From positions 1 through 64,000 of the forward strand of contig QVRM01002802.1 of the NCBI GenBank assembly GCA_003439945.1: DNA of 64,000 bases, given 5' to 3'. A program made the position numbers and the translations under genes. Shown here piece after piece: positions 22,661-35,248 of the stretch. This stretch comes from Dermanyssus gallinae. Taxonomy: Eukaryota > Arthropoda > Arachnida > Mesostigmata > Dermanyssidae. The notes below the pieces were generated by a model. That model was not told the DNA's origin, ran no database searches, and worked only from the letters and a program-made list of their open reading frames with translations. How positions within the stretch are numbered: position 1 is the first letter of the stretch; every line of letters starts with the position of its first letter.

Positions 22661-25600
22661 TTATGACTGGGGTATGATGCTTCTTGATCTAGACTTCGCC
22701 TTCACGCTATTGACCTTGAAGCCGCGCGACTGGCGACTTGATGACGGCGTGTAGGAACGGTCGAACGAGGTTTCCGACGAAGGCGCTTCGACGTCCACCC
22801 GTGGTGGCTGACGCGCTAAAGCTGGTGCTCGAACATACGGCGAACACAACGTCGCGGCCGCAGGCGCTGACATGGGCGGCAAGCTGCTTCCTCCGGATTG
22901 ATCTGATGATGTTGCGTCGGCCACAGGAGCATCGGTCGAGCCGGTCGTTATGATCGGAATCGCTGTGATGTCGGCGGTATAGCCTTCTTTTGTCGAGGAA
23001 TCGCGCATCCGGTGGATGTCTCGTGAAAGCGTTCGGATTGAGGCTTCAATGTGCGGAAAGTGCACGAGGACCTGACGAGCACATGAACATGAGTAACACG
23101 AGCATTCGAATATATATCAAATTTTCTATATTTATATATATATATATATATAAATCAAATGCAGTACGTTGCGTGCTGTATCTAATGTATATACTTTACC
23201 TAACCCTAGGCTGTTATAACCATAATCAATTTTTGACAGCCTTCACATGAATCCAAACAGATTCAGAGGCCGCTCCGTTCGACGCTTCTGAGGTAAATTT
23301 CTCTCTCTCACGTTTAGAGATCAAAGATGATCCCCGTTTGGGAAGGCTTTTGGTCTCAGTAACAGAAGAAAACGTTGAAAAAGTTCTTAATAGTTTACTT
23401 AACAACCGCCAAACTACTATCTACTACTACGAGAGAGCTGACGAATTGGAGATGTCTAATGGATCAGTTGTAATAGCCTTGCCCAATATTTAATGCGTCA
23501 AAAAACTGAGAGCGAGGTGCGTTTCAAAAAGATGGATTTCTAGCAAATCTCCAAATTGAACCTTCAGGCGGTAGAAGAAGACTTTGCTTCATTGCTTCAG
23601 AGAATGATTGTAAGAGACAAGTATATGGTGAGGACATCAAGACCAAAGCCTAATCCTCTCAATCGATCGAAGAAATTCAGACAAAGCAGATCCAATGTCA
23701 AGACCCCCTTTTGCCGTTTTTACCACAAATAAATTATGGTACGCTGCTAATTTTTGCTGTCTAGTTCGAAGAGGGAATAAGGGATGCTACCGCGAACTCT
23801 GAAGTCTGAGTAAGCAACTCTTGGATGTTTCATCACGACAACGCACCGGCGCACACATCGTTACGTGATTTGGGTTTAATTGATAAAAAAAACCCCATTT
23901 CTACATTCCCGCAGCTTCCCTATCCGTCGAACCTGACTTGTGCGACGTTTTCCTGTTTCCACAGATACAAAAATTAAAGAACAACGTTTCGAGATTATAG
24001 AGGACATGAAAAATCGCAGGAGCAACTCAGCTCGATTCCGAAGGACGCGTTAACAAGTGCATTGCAGCAGATACCTTGATGAGAACCAAAACACTTTATC
24101 AGTTCCTCGACGAAGAGTTGACCTAGTCTTTAGTTGTGCTCCCAAAGGAGCTACTTTATCCAACCCGGGTGAATGATGCGCAATTTTTGTGTGTGTATAC
24201 TTGCAAACTAGATCGGGGCAGAATAGTTTCTGCCAGGTAACAGCAAAAGCCGCTCACATATTAAGCGGCGGCTGCTCCATTGGGGCTGTGGTAACATAGC
24301 TGACAGAGCTCGACAAGGTGAATCCCATATTCCTCAATAGAGTCTTAGCTTCCACTCAACAGCCGCAAAAGGTTAACTTACCTATTGGCCTGTACAATAG
24401 CTTTTTCACGAATTTTTTTTTCTCGCTTTTATGAGGGATTTGACGCGACTCACACTTGCGCGTTAGATGGCACTAGACCACATTAGAAACTATGTGAGAC
24501 AGATGTAATATAGCTACTTAAACGGCAAGCAGGGATTGCACCACAAGGTGTGTGTGAGCGTCCGGATTCTGTATTTTATTAAGAACTAAGCGCGGGATTA
24601 TTCCCACCACTCTACCAAGAAATTGAAATAAATTGTTGGCCTACAGCATCTCACTGTGTTTGCTTACTTGGCGAAAATCCTGCATATCTAGCGTAAAGCA
24701 GCTGCAGTGTGTGGCCGCACGAACGGTTGCGTTTCGCTCACACCTCACCAACAGGCTGAGTTCTCCGAAGTACTGTCCCTCGCGAAGTGTTGCTAGGAAA
24801 GCACCATCGTGGTTGAGAACGGTCACCTCGCCACTTTGAATGAAAAACATCTTCTCACCTATAAAACACGATTACATCAAGTCACAACTGTGAAATAATC
24901 TCGCTTGCCAACAAGCCTGATAAGCCACATGCTATTATTATTATTATTATTGGGTAACTAAATGGGATTATTTTAAGTCAGAATTATATAATTAGACTCC
25001 TTTTAACTGCATAGGCACGCATGTCACGTCGCTGGCACATGTGCGTGTCAGCGACGTGGCAATCGTAATAATCGCTTTTACATCTGTAAAGCATTCGTTT
25101 TTTTGCCTTAATTCCCAAGAATAGGTTATACAAACAGCTCTTACTAGCTATGCTACTTCATGATTCTAGCTCAATCTCAGGTCTCTCCACCTAACGGGAT
25201 CATTAACACGCGTTGGTTCTCTCCAAGCTTCCCAGGCCAGATCGCCTTGTTAATTTATTGGATGAGACAAATCCCGCATGTTTAATGAAGCTAATATTTT
25301 TAAAGCGGTAACAAACAGATGTAAGAATATAATAGTGTGGGTATTAGAAGGAGGACCGCTGCTAGCAGAGAAACTACAGACGCAATAAATTCTAGAAACA
25401 ACAACGACGTTTAATGAGCATAAGGAGAATTGCAAAACGAAGACGGACTAGATAGCATATAGGGGTATACCACACAGCAGCACTGAAAACTAACGTAAAG
25501 GGATTCGTGCAGTGTTTAAGGGCTGTCGAAGTAATGCCATGCAATTCCGAGTCGGGGATGGAAAGGAACCCGGGGTTTAGTGTATTTGTGAGTCCCAAAA

Positions 25601-25838
25601 TGATCACTGCTAGCTGCCAGTGACGTATGCGCATTACGCATTCCTCGAAATCTCCCATTAAATTACGGGACTAATTATTCGTCAATTATTATTAGATTAC
25701 GTTAATTGTTTCGCCATGTTCTCGGTAGCCGCGACGGTTTTTACAAGCCTAACGAGGAGGTGAACGATGCGTGGGATATGTATGGCCATGGGGCAAAATG
25801 TTCAGAAAACAGTTTGTGTGATCTGCATACTTTAACCC

Positions 25839-25899
<61 letters not shown>

Positions 25900-28800
25900 G
25901 AGAAGAAATACTACCCTCCAACATGCTGAAACAACTATACATTGCAACAATTGAATACCCAGTATTAGTAACTGTATTAATAACAACAAAGAAGTAGTAC
26001 CTACGCATGCATTAGCAAGTCATGACTTACGAAGTTGCAGTCACAATAGTGACAGTGCTACTAAGATATGATACGTACGTTGCAATTGTATTCGAAATAG
26101 TAATTAGAAGTTGCAGCTAGACCGTTGGAATGAGGTCGAGTGAGAGCGCTAGCGAAGAGTGTGAGGAACACTACTGACCGACTGTGCCGTGTGAGACGAT
26201 GACATCGTCCGGCTGATACAGTTCGTACTTGAGGTGGGTAATAAGCTCGTTGAGAAACGGCGGTTCGGCCGACGACAGAAACGGCAGCGACAAGATCATC
26301 GTTTGGCAGTTGTGCCGCATTACCAACTATACAAGACACAACGACACAACCATACAGAAACGCAACAATGAAACGCCAGCCAACTGACACGCGGATATAG
26401 GATCTAGTTTTTTTTTTTCTTGCATTATGTTTGTATGTTTTGTATGTATGCATATACATATATATATAACTAAACATTAACCAGCAAAACTGAGAGAGGG
26501 TAGCGCCAACAGATGATGAGCAAGCGACAACGCAAAGATAGTTCGAGACAACGTAGACGTCCGTAGTATGCGTGAGTGCAAGTCGTGAAACCAAATGATT
26601 CAAAGGTGGGTAGATCAAGATATTCATATGGGAAATGTATATATATATATATATATATATTCTATGGTGCGGTTCGTTATCTGAACCCCAACCACCCGGA
26701 TAGAATGTGGTTCCTTCTTCTATATTTTAGTAGATATAGAAATCAACTTTAACAAATAATTAAAATTCTGTGTAAAGAAGACCTAAAAGCTAATTCCTTA
26801 GCTTCGCAAAAGGACACGAAACAAGCTTTCAAGATAATGCTAAACGAGCTCCAGCGCTTCAATGCTAAACAGTTTTCCATTGAAGATCTGCAAGACACCC
26901 CTGAAAGACCGTTTAACGACAAACTAAATTATTTTAATGGACATCTAGCAGGGATTGGAACTAAGCTTGCGGGATCTGCAGGGTCCAGTAGTAAAACACT
27001 TCTAACTGATCTTAAAGGCCCAACAAACAAAATATACCTCAAAACATCATCCTCAACGAAAGTGCTGCAACCTATTAAACTAAGGTTTTTACAAAACTGG
27101 TAAAAGAAAATGCACATGCTCTGGCACCATTGTTAGAACATCTTCACAAACTATCTTTGCAAACTGAAACTTTTCCTACGATATTTAAATAATCTTTAGT
27201 CACGCCGCTTCACAAAGGGTTAGAGTTATCTAATAAGGAAAGCAAAATCAAACTTAAACAACAGATTTGTTTCATTTTGCCGGATATTTTTTGAAAATAT
27301 GTGTATTTGGATATGTCCTTCAGCACAATTGAAGCGTCAACAATCTCATTACACACAGAGCGGGCAGATACGGGCGATAGTTTTTTTTTTTGCAATGTGC
27401 CCTTAATTGTTACAATAGTTGAAAATGTGTAATTATGCTATTTTAGGCTCAATGAGAAAATACTGAATTTAAATAAATTTGCCGTCTGGAGAAAACGGCC
27501 CCATAAAGTATATATATATATACATTTTTTTTTGGTGCAAACTTGTTGGCTGTGAGTGTATAGTCGGTCTATAATTGGCGATCATTTTGGCGCACAAAGC
27601 CCTGTCGTTCTCCAAGTAGTTTAATAAATGTATTGCAAAGAAAAACAGTTTTCTTTTAAAACTATTGTTTGTTTGAATAAGTGCTGTATGAATTTCAAAG
27701 TCGCTAAGGCCCTTCTAAATACTGTTTGTGCTTAACCTTGTACACACAAAATAATATTTAAGCGTTGGTTAAAAAGACCAAGTAACTACTATATTGCTGT
27801 CATCTTCTAAGATAAGGTCAGCAAAAACATCTGCATGAGGTCGTGTTATTGCGGAGACCACAACTTGGACGATAAATCGAGATCTGTTCATCTGTTTGAT
27901 TTCGATAACCACCAAATCATCATCATCATCTTACTCGACGGTGTGATTTGTACCTTTAGCAGATCTGACAGCAAGGACGACAACACCAGCAACAATCGAA
28001 GAACAATACGTTAACCCGGTGGCGCTTGCCGTCTCATATGCGGCTTCGTGTCGGGAGATGCCGCTGTTGTCTCCAAGGCTTCTTCGAGTCTCGAAAGACA
28101 TGTTTAACTTCGGTTTATGTCTAACGAGGCTATTAAACACGACAAATTTACTAACTGCGGAACAAGCTACGAAGGAAGACACAGCGTTCACACTGACCTC
28201 GCGAAGTGGCTCTGACATGCAGGCCAACAGACTTTCTTCGTCGAATACGCGTCCGTGATAACGCTGCTCAAAGTAGTCTCGAATCTTCGATCGTAGTTTA
28301 CTATCGAATTGCTTATACGCCATATAGTCTTCTAACTCGGCCATCTGTAAGCAAAGCGCGACAAGGTGCGACATTACCCTCGGTCCGCATTGCATGTATA
28401 TATATGAAGAGGGAAACCCAAAATGAAGTGGAAAGGGGTAAAAATATTGATTACAAAGATGTTGTACTATGCACTCGAGTCCGCATTTCAATAACATGCG
28501 TCTTTTTCACTTTAAAAACGAACAAATATTTCCTTTAATATGCAAGAAATTTAATATGCAAGAAAGGGGTAAAAATATTGATTACAAAGATGTTGTACAA
28601 TGCAATCGAGTACGCATTTCAATAACATGCGTCTTTTTCATTTAAAAACACACAAATATTTCCTTTAATATGCAAGAGATTTAAGATATCGTCAGATGAA
28701 TTGAACAGACGACATTGTCAAAATTTCACTATCGATTCGGGAGCCGGCTTTCGAACTATCTATCTATCATTAGTCGGTAGCTCGTGCAAAAACTTAGAAT

Positions 28801-31800
28801 CGGTTCGCAAACTTGGTAGGAGAGACTCTCTGGACACGGCAATCTCGTTTCAGTCATGCGGGAGGCTGCAGGTCCAGCGGGCCTTAGTTATTTAACAGAA
28901 CATCGTCGGATATTTGCTTGGGATTACTTGTAACAACCAATGATATAGGTGAATAAACTGAATGAAATGAAAAACAGATTTGCGTGGCGGTCATTGGCTA
29001 CCACCCTACGTGGAGCTATCCAGCTAACCTTTTGTCGGTGCAGTTTCCGGGGGGCGTCCATCTGCTGCCAGACGGCGGCAATGTGCGCGATGATCAGGCA
29101 GAAGCCCACTGAGCCGCTTAGCATAGCCCAGAGCGTGAACCACATGTCGACGAGCGTCTCCGGAGCCATTCGTCCATAGCCGACACAAAGCATCTGCGAG
29201 AGCGAGTTGAACAGCGCCCACGAGTACTGCACCATCCAGGACGAGTCCTGCCATCGATTCGCATACAGCAACAGTAGCAGCAGCAGCAGTGATTGCATGC
29301 TGTTAACCCAATTTTACGCCCAAGAACAAGATCATTTTTGACGAGCAGTCAATACCACGGCAGTGGTCGTCGTCGTTATTGTTGTTGTTGTTATTGTTGC
29401 TGTTGTTGCTGCTGTTGCTGTTGCAGTTGTTGTTGCTGTTGCAGTTGTTGTTGTCACGGATATAGTTATTACCGTTATTCCTATTGTTGTACCTTGCTAG
29501 TAATAAATTATTGCTGCTGTTGTTCCTGTAATTGTTATTGTCGTTGGCACTGTTGGGACTGTAATTCTATAGGTATGATTGCAGTATCACTAGAGGTGGC
29601 AATACCACATGTTTTGCTGCTATCTCTGTTGTTGCTGCTCTTGTTGTTTCTGCCATGATTCTGACAGCCTTTTTGGCTCTTGTTGGGGACTGCAAATACT
29701 CGCCTTGATGCCCGTCAATGAGATCCAACCTCGATCGGGAAATCCAAGGCATGCGTTAACAAGAAAGTGCAGACATCCATTCCAGTGGGCAGTCAGGACC
29801 ATGAGTGAGACCATGTTCAGGGTACGAAGAAACACCCACTGCGTCGAGCTCGAGAACGACTCCTGCAGCTTTGCCATATAGCGTACAAGACGGCAGACAC
29901 GCAGGAGCCGTAAAAGTGCCAGAAGCTTGCCCAAGATCAACAAGTGGGCACTTAGAGAGAAATCCTCGTAACCTAGGAATAATCGACAACAGAAACGCGT
30001 AAGACTAAAATTGATAGCATTGGCGTTACCAAAGTCAAATTAGACTTGACTTAGGAACACCACCAAAATCACATGTCACCACGACAGTGCTACTTGGAAC
30101 ATTTGAACAGAATTAGACATTCAGACGGATGCCCATATTGAAGTACTTTATTCAAGAGATCAAACATACACAGCCTACGGATACGTTGACATAACGTGTC
30201 CGCTATAACTGAACTCTATAAACACACTACATTGCAAAATAAATGTAGATGTATCGTTATGCATGTGTGAGGTATTCATTGAGTTTTCGCTCACTACAAA
30301 ATGTGTCTTTCTTATTTATTAGCCACTTTAACTTACATTTCGCAAGTAGTTCTTTACACAGAGAGGGTCACATTTATTTCTGCACATTTTTGCAGTCGCA
30401 ATTAAATTTCCATGAGCTTTCGAGCCTCTTATTGACAACAGGCTTACCTTTAGTGTCAGAGCGGAGCGCCACTTTGAAACACAAGTGAAAAAGGCAAGTA
30501 AAACATACGATTTAATTTGAACAATTAATCATAAATACAAATTTCGAAAAGCTTATCGTATAGCGTGTATACAATAGCATTATCGCTATACGTGCACGTA
30601 GAAAACGAGCAATAATGAGACACATCATCGCGTTCATTATGTTATGTTCCTTCCGTAGTCCAAACGTGAAAAGAGAGCGCATACGCAGCTCAGCGAGGGG
30701 AAGAGCATAGCAGCTCAAGTGCGCGAATGCTTTCTGTCAGGGATATCATTCCGCCAATCAAGAAATGGAACGAGCGTCCTGGACGCGAGCTGACGTACTA
30801 CATGACGCAATTTCTGAAAGGACACGGCAATTTTCAGACGTATCTGCATAGGGTACAAAGGACACCTTCGGCGTTCTGCTTCCACTTCAGGACGGAAGTC
30901 GTTGACGACGCCTTTCACACTCGGGCCGTCTGTGAGGCACTACAGCCGACTACATTTTACTTACTTAGCTAGGAATAGGCTGACAGACGCAGAGTAAAGG
31001 AAGTATTCGGAGAGGGCATGCAATGTTTCGCAAACTACATTTGCGGATCGGGCAAAAACTGGGAAAAGGGGAGACTATTGGCAGAAGAAATAGAGGCTAT
31101 CTCTATCCCTTCTGCCAATAATCTCCCCAGAGAGAAGGCTAATCTCGAAACAGAACGGCTTCGGCGACTCACCGGACAACAGTAAGACGACACTGCTCAT
31201 AGAATGACATGTGTATTTAGCCACGCATTTAGCGTATGTATGACATGCCAAGCGAACAATAATCAATCAATCAATCATAGAAGACCGGGTTCATACTTTA
31301 ATGGGTAAGGGGTGTCTGGTGAGATGCGGAACCTGGCACTAACCACGGCCGCGCGATCCATTTGGCACCCGCCACAACTCCTGTCAGTCCATAGCACTAT
31401 TAAATTTAAATCTGAGCTGACAGAATATAAAGCTTAAGGGGGGGGGGTGTTTAGTGGGGTATAAGACTCGACGGAACAACATCCAGCCGTTGGGTATTAT
31501 GGGACTCGACGCAACAAGATCCACAAAGCGCCGACAGGCTGACACTCTATGGCCCGTCTCTGGGCCAATGCGTAGATGCATTCACTTCCTCCACACACAA
31601 AAAATGTGGGATGCAAATGCTTGGAACTTCTATCTGCGCCCGTTCTGACTAGAGAAGAGTTTGTTAAGAAATGAGGATGTTGGCGGTTGATGTGGTCGTA
31701 CTAATTCAAGTCTATTTTTGATTAAACCTCCGACAAATCAGGGCGGGCGGCTTATACACTGTAACATAACGACGTCATGACGAATTTGGATTGCATGAGT

Positions 31801-34200
31801 GAACGATGAATTCACGATATATTGCCCTTATATGTTTAGCCGCAGACGTCTCAGTCGGTGCTAGTCAGTTGGTACTGCTGCAATAGTTGAACTAACGCCA
31901 GGACACCTACATACAATGCAAGGAGAGCAAAATACGACTAGAGGGGCATTATCAATGCAGCACTCCCTGACTAAGAGTAAAAGAATTGGCATCAAGAACT
32001 CTGTAACCAACGTTCTGACGGAGGGCACACTAGTCAGCAGAACCGACACACTAAGCGAATGGAGCCAGCAATGAGAAGCAATCCAGCCGGGCCATCCTGG
32101 ATATTGGACAAGATCAATGCTTCCTGATCTTAAAAAATGGTACTGCCTCAAACACGGCTCACTTACCTACCCACTCGCGCAACTGTTAACAGGTCAAGGT
32201 GCCTGTTTTCAGCAGTACCTACACCGCATCGGTAAAACTGACTCCCCTGTATGCCGCATGTGCAACTCGGGGGAGCCGGATGATGTTAGGCACTGCTATG
32301 AGCGGTGCTCCTTCTTCGACACTGAGCGAGAGCTATTGTCCCGGAACCTAGGACTGCAGAACCCCCTGACATGCCAGGCCCTTGTAGAGGCGCTCCTCAA
32401 AGATCACAAATCCTGGATTCTAGTAGGAAGATTCGCACAAGGTATCTCTGAGGCGAAAATAACCGCCGCACAAAGCCGAGCAGCCTAAATGGCAAGAAGA
32501 GTGGCCAGGCGAAGTAATCTCGCGAAGACAGTACTGCGGCCACCCCCCTGTCAAGGGGCAAAGAGGACGACTGGATTTTAGTGGGTGCGAGTCCCACACT
32601 ACCGAGGCTTTAACAACGTCGCCCGGTGTGCATAACGCATTTTACCAGTTACCTCTATAAAAAAAAAAACAAAAAAAATGCAGCACTTGAAGCGCAGCTC
32701 GTGTCCATAGACTAGTTGATGTCGTACAAAAAGCCTGGATGATCTTCGGCACGGTGTAGTCGAACGGGAACGTCGAAATCATATCGACGGCGAACCACCC
32801 TCGCATGTAGTGCAGACGAATCTCTCTGACCGACAGGGTGACCTTGTGGTGAACTCCGCGACGATCCACAAATCCTGCAGTAGACAATGCGATAAGAATA
32901 TAATTAATGATGACATCACCGCGCGCCGTGGTCGATGGATGAACCTTCTCGGTACGGTTGTTTTACTCATGCGATTCTTATTTTCTACCATTGGCCTCAT
33001 CTATTTGCGTCGCTATCTTAGTGGCTCAAATGTGGCGAGCTGCAAACAAGGATGTCTTACTCATTGCTTTTTTGCTTGGGCTATAGCAAGACTGTATAGT
33101 TAGCAACACGTGTTAAATAAGATTTCCCAATTACTGTTCATTACACCGAAGATTTTGAAATGGTGTCTCTTGATGATAAATTTTACAAGTAAAAAACGTG
33201 TGTGTCATTTCGGGTTGTCGTAGATGCAGGTGGCTTTACATTACATCGCTTTTGTAGCAAGTAACGTGCATGCATGTTTATGTATGTAACTTTCGCTAGG
33301 CCATAGACAAGCATATATTTCGCATTTCAAAAGTTCAATAAAAATCAATTAGGCCAAATATGATAAGTTCAACCGCACAGATATTCTCAAACTCAAGGCA
33401 GGCTTGTTGAAGGCGTGTCAACTTACCAGTGCGGAAATTGAACAGAATGTCAACCAAACAGATGCTGTCGGAGACAATGTTAAACGTCAGGCACTTCTCC
33501 CACCATTCGTAATACTCAAGAAATGCCACCATAATCGGCACAAGAATCATACTCAGGGTGCAAACCAGAACCATGAATAGGTCCCACCGAAACCTGTAAT
33601 GCAGAACAGCTCACTAGTTTACACGCAAGTTAGCTGAGCGCGTTGCAATCTTCAACCCTGCAAGCACTCTTTTTCCGAATTGGATTATATCAACTATAGG
33701 CAACGTTTTGTCCTATATATAGGTAGGTTGCAATAAACGTTTATATACAAGAATATGTTAGAATATTTTTGTATATAAATATTTATTGCTATTTTAAAGT
33801 GCTGCTTACCTGATATCATGATTATTGTTTGACAAACACCGTACCTTCTTTCGCTCCAGGGGTGAATAACCCAGACGGTGCTCTGAGGCCGATCGTCATC
33901 CGACTTGAACGTGTTGTAGTTCTTAAGAGCGTGCCGTCGGCCCTGAGTCTCGACGAAGAAACCCCGCAGATGCTTCTCGAACTGTTTTCGCTGCTGCCGA
34001 GTATCTGGATCGACCGAGTCTTCGAATCCCCGATGTGGATTGAAGAGACGTTCAAGTCCAATACCAGCACTGGACCTTTTCGGAGTGACGTCGCCTTTGG
34101 GGAAAAAATGACTCTACTATTTACTCGTATATGTATGTATATATATATATGTATGTATATATATATATATATATATATATAATGTATATATATATGTATG

Positions 34201-34252
<52 letters not shown>

Positions 34253-34795
34253 GTATGTATATAAATATATATATATATATGTATATATATATATGTATGT
34301 ATATATATATATATATATATAGGATCTCCCAAAATGCATTCAACAAACTTTGGGGTCTAGTACAATTTGGTTTAAAATATAATTTGTTCCAATGGGACAA
34401 GGCGGCGGAAATATGTTCTATTAAAAAAGAGCAAAATAACTAAAACTGGTTGTACTACGCTTCTTATCCTAACATATCTTCACTAAATCTGCGATTGCAA
34501 GAGCCCCAGTTACTATCTACATATAACCCCAGGCATTCTAGCGTAAAGCAGAACAAATGCTGTTTTGAAAATAATTCTCAAGAAATGAAATTCTTTGCTA
34601 TTCTTATATTTTGGCTCCAAAATTGTTGATGATCTCAACTGACATAAAATAAAGAATTTACATATTTGTGTTCTATAATGGTCCTAATGTTTTGTTTATT
34701 GTAGTGCTGGTATCCAGCTTACAGTATATATATATATATATATATAACGAGCTCTACAGTTCCACCTATCGCGCTTCAGATGTTCCTGAAATACC

Positions 34796-34835
<40 letters not shown>

Positions 34836-35217
34836 GGTGTTTCAGAAACATTTGAGGCGCGATATGTGGAATTGTAGAGCTCGTTAAAGCAGATGTTTTT
34901 TGCAATGCAACATAGTCTCTGAGAAGTCTTGTTTCGGAGTGAGAGTGAAATTGCTACAATTTGTGACACTGGTGTTTTTGCTCGACATAGGAGCAAAAAA
35001 TGTGCAATGGCGAGGCAACTAGTCCTTCTATACAGAAACTAAGCACACTGTTATATTATGAAAGTATACTAATGCTAAAAATAACAATAAGTAGGAAGTC
35101 TAACACGTAGTCAGTAATAATAGGCAGTACCGTAAACTAATTATTAATGGATAGTCCTGCAAATTACTGTTTAAGTTCGCTATTTAGGTATAATTAAACA
35201 CGTATTCAATCAAGTGA

Positions 35218-35248
<31 letters not shown>

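Noticed and set aside
29293..29658. Cys-rich frame of 121 codons on the plus strand
   Set aside because: It is the translation of a degenerate TTG/TGC tract inside an HCN intron.
33822..34400. Long frames rich in Tyr-Ile over TA arrays here and at many other sites (21811, 35753, 40979, 63464)
   Set aside because: Any (TA)n array is open in several frames. These are microsatellite artefacts with no protein meaning.
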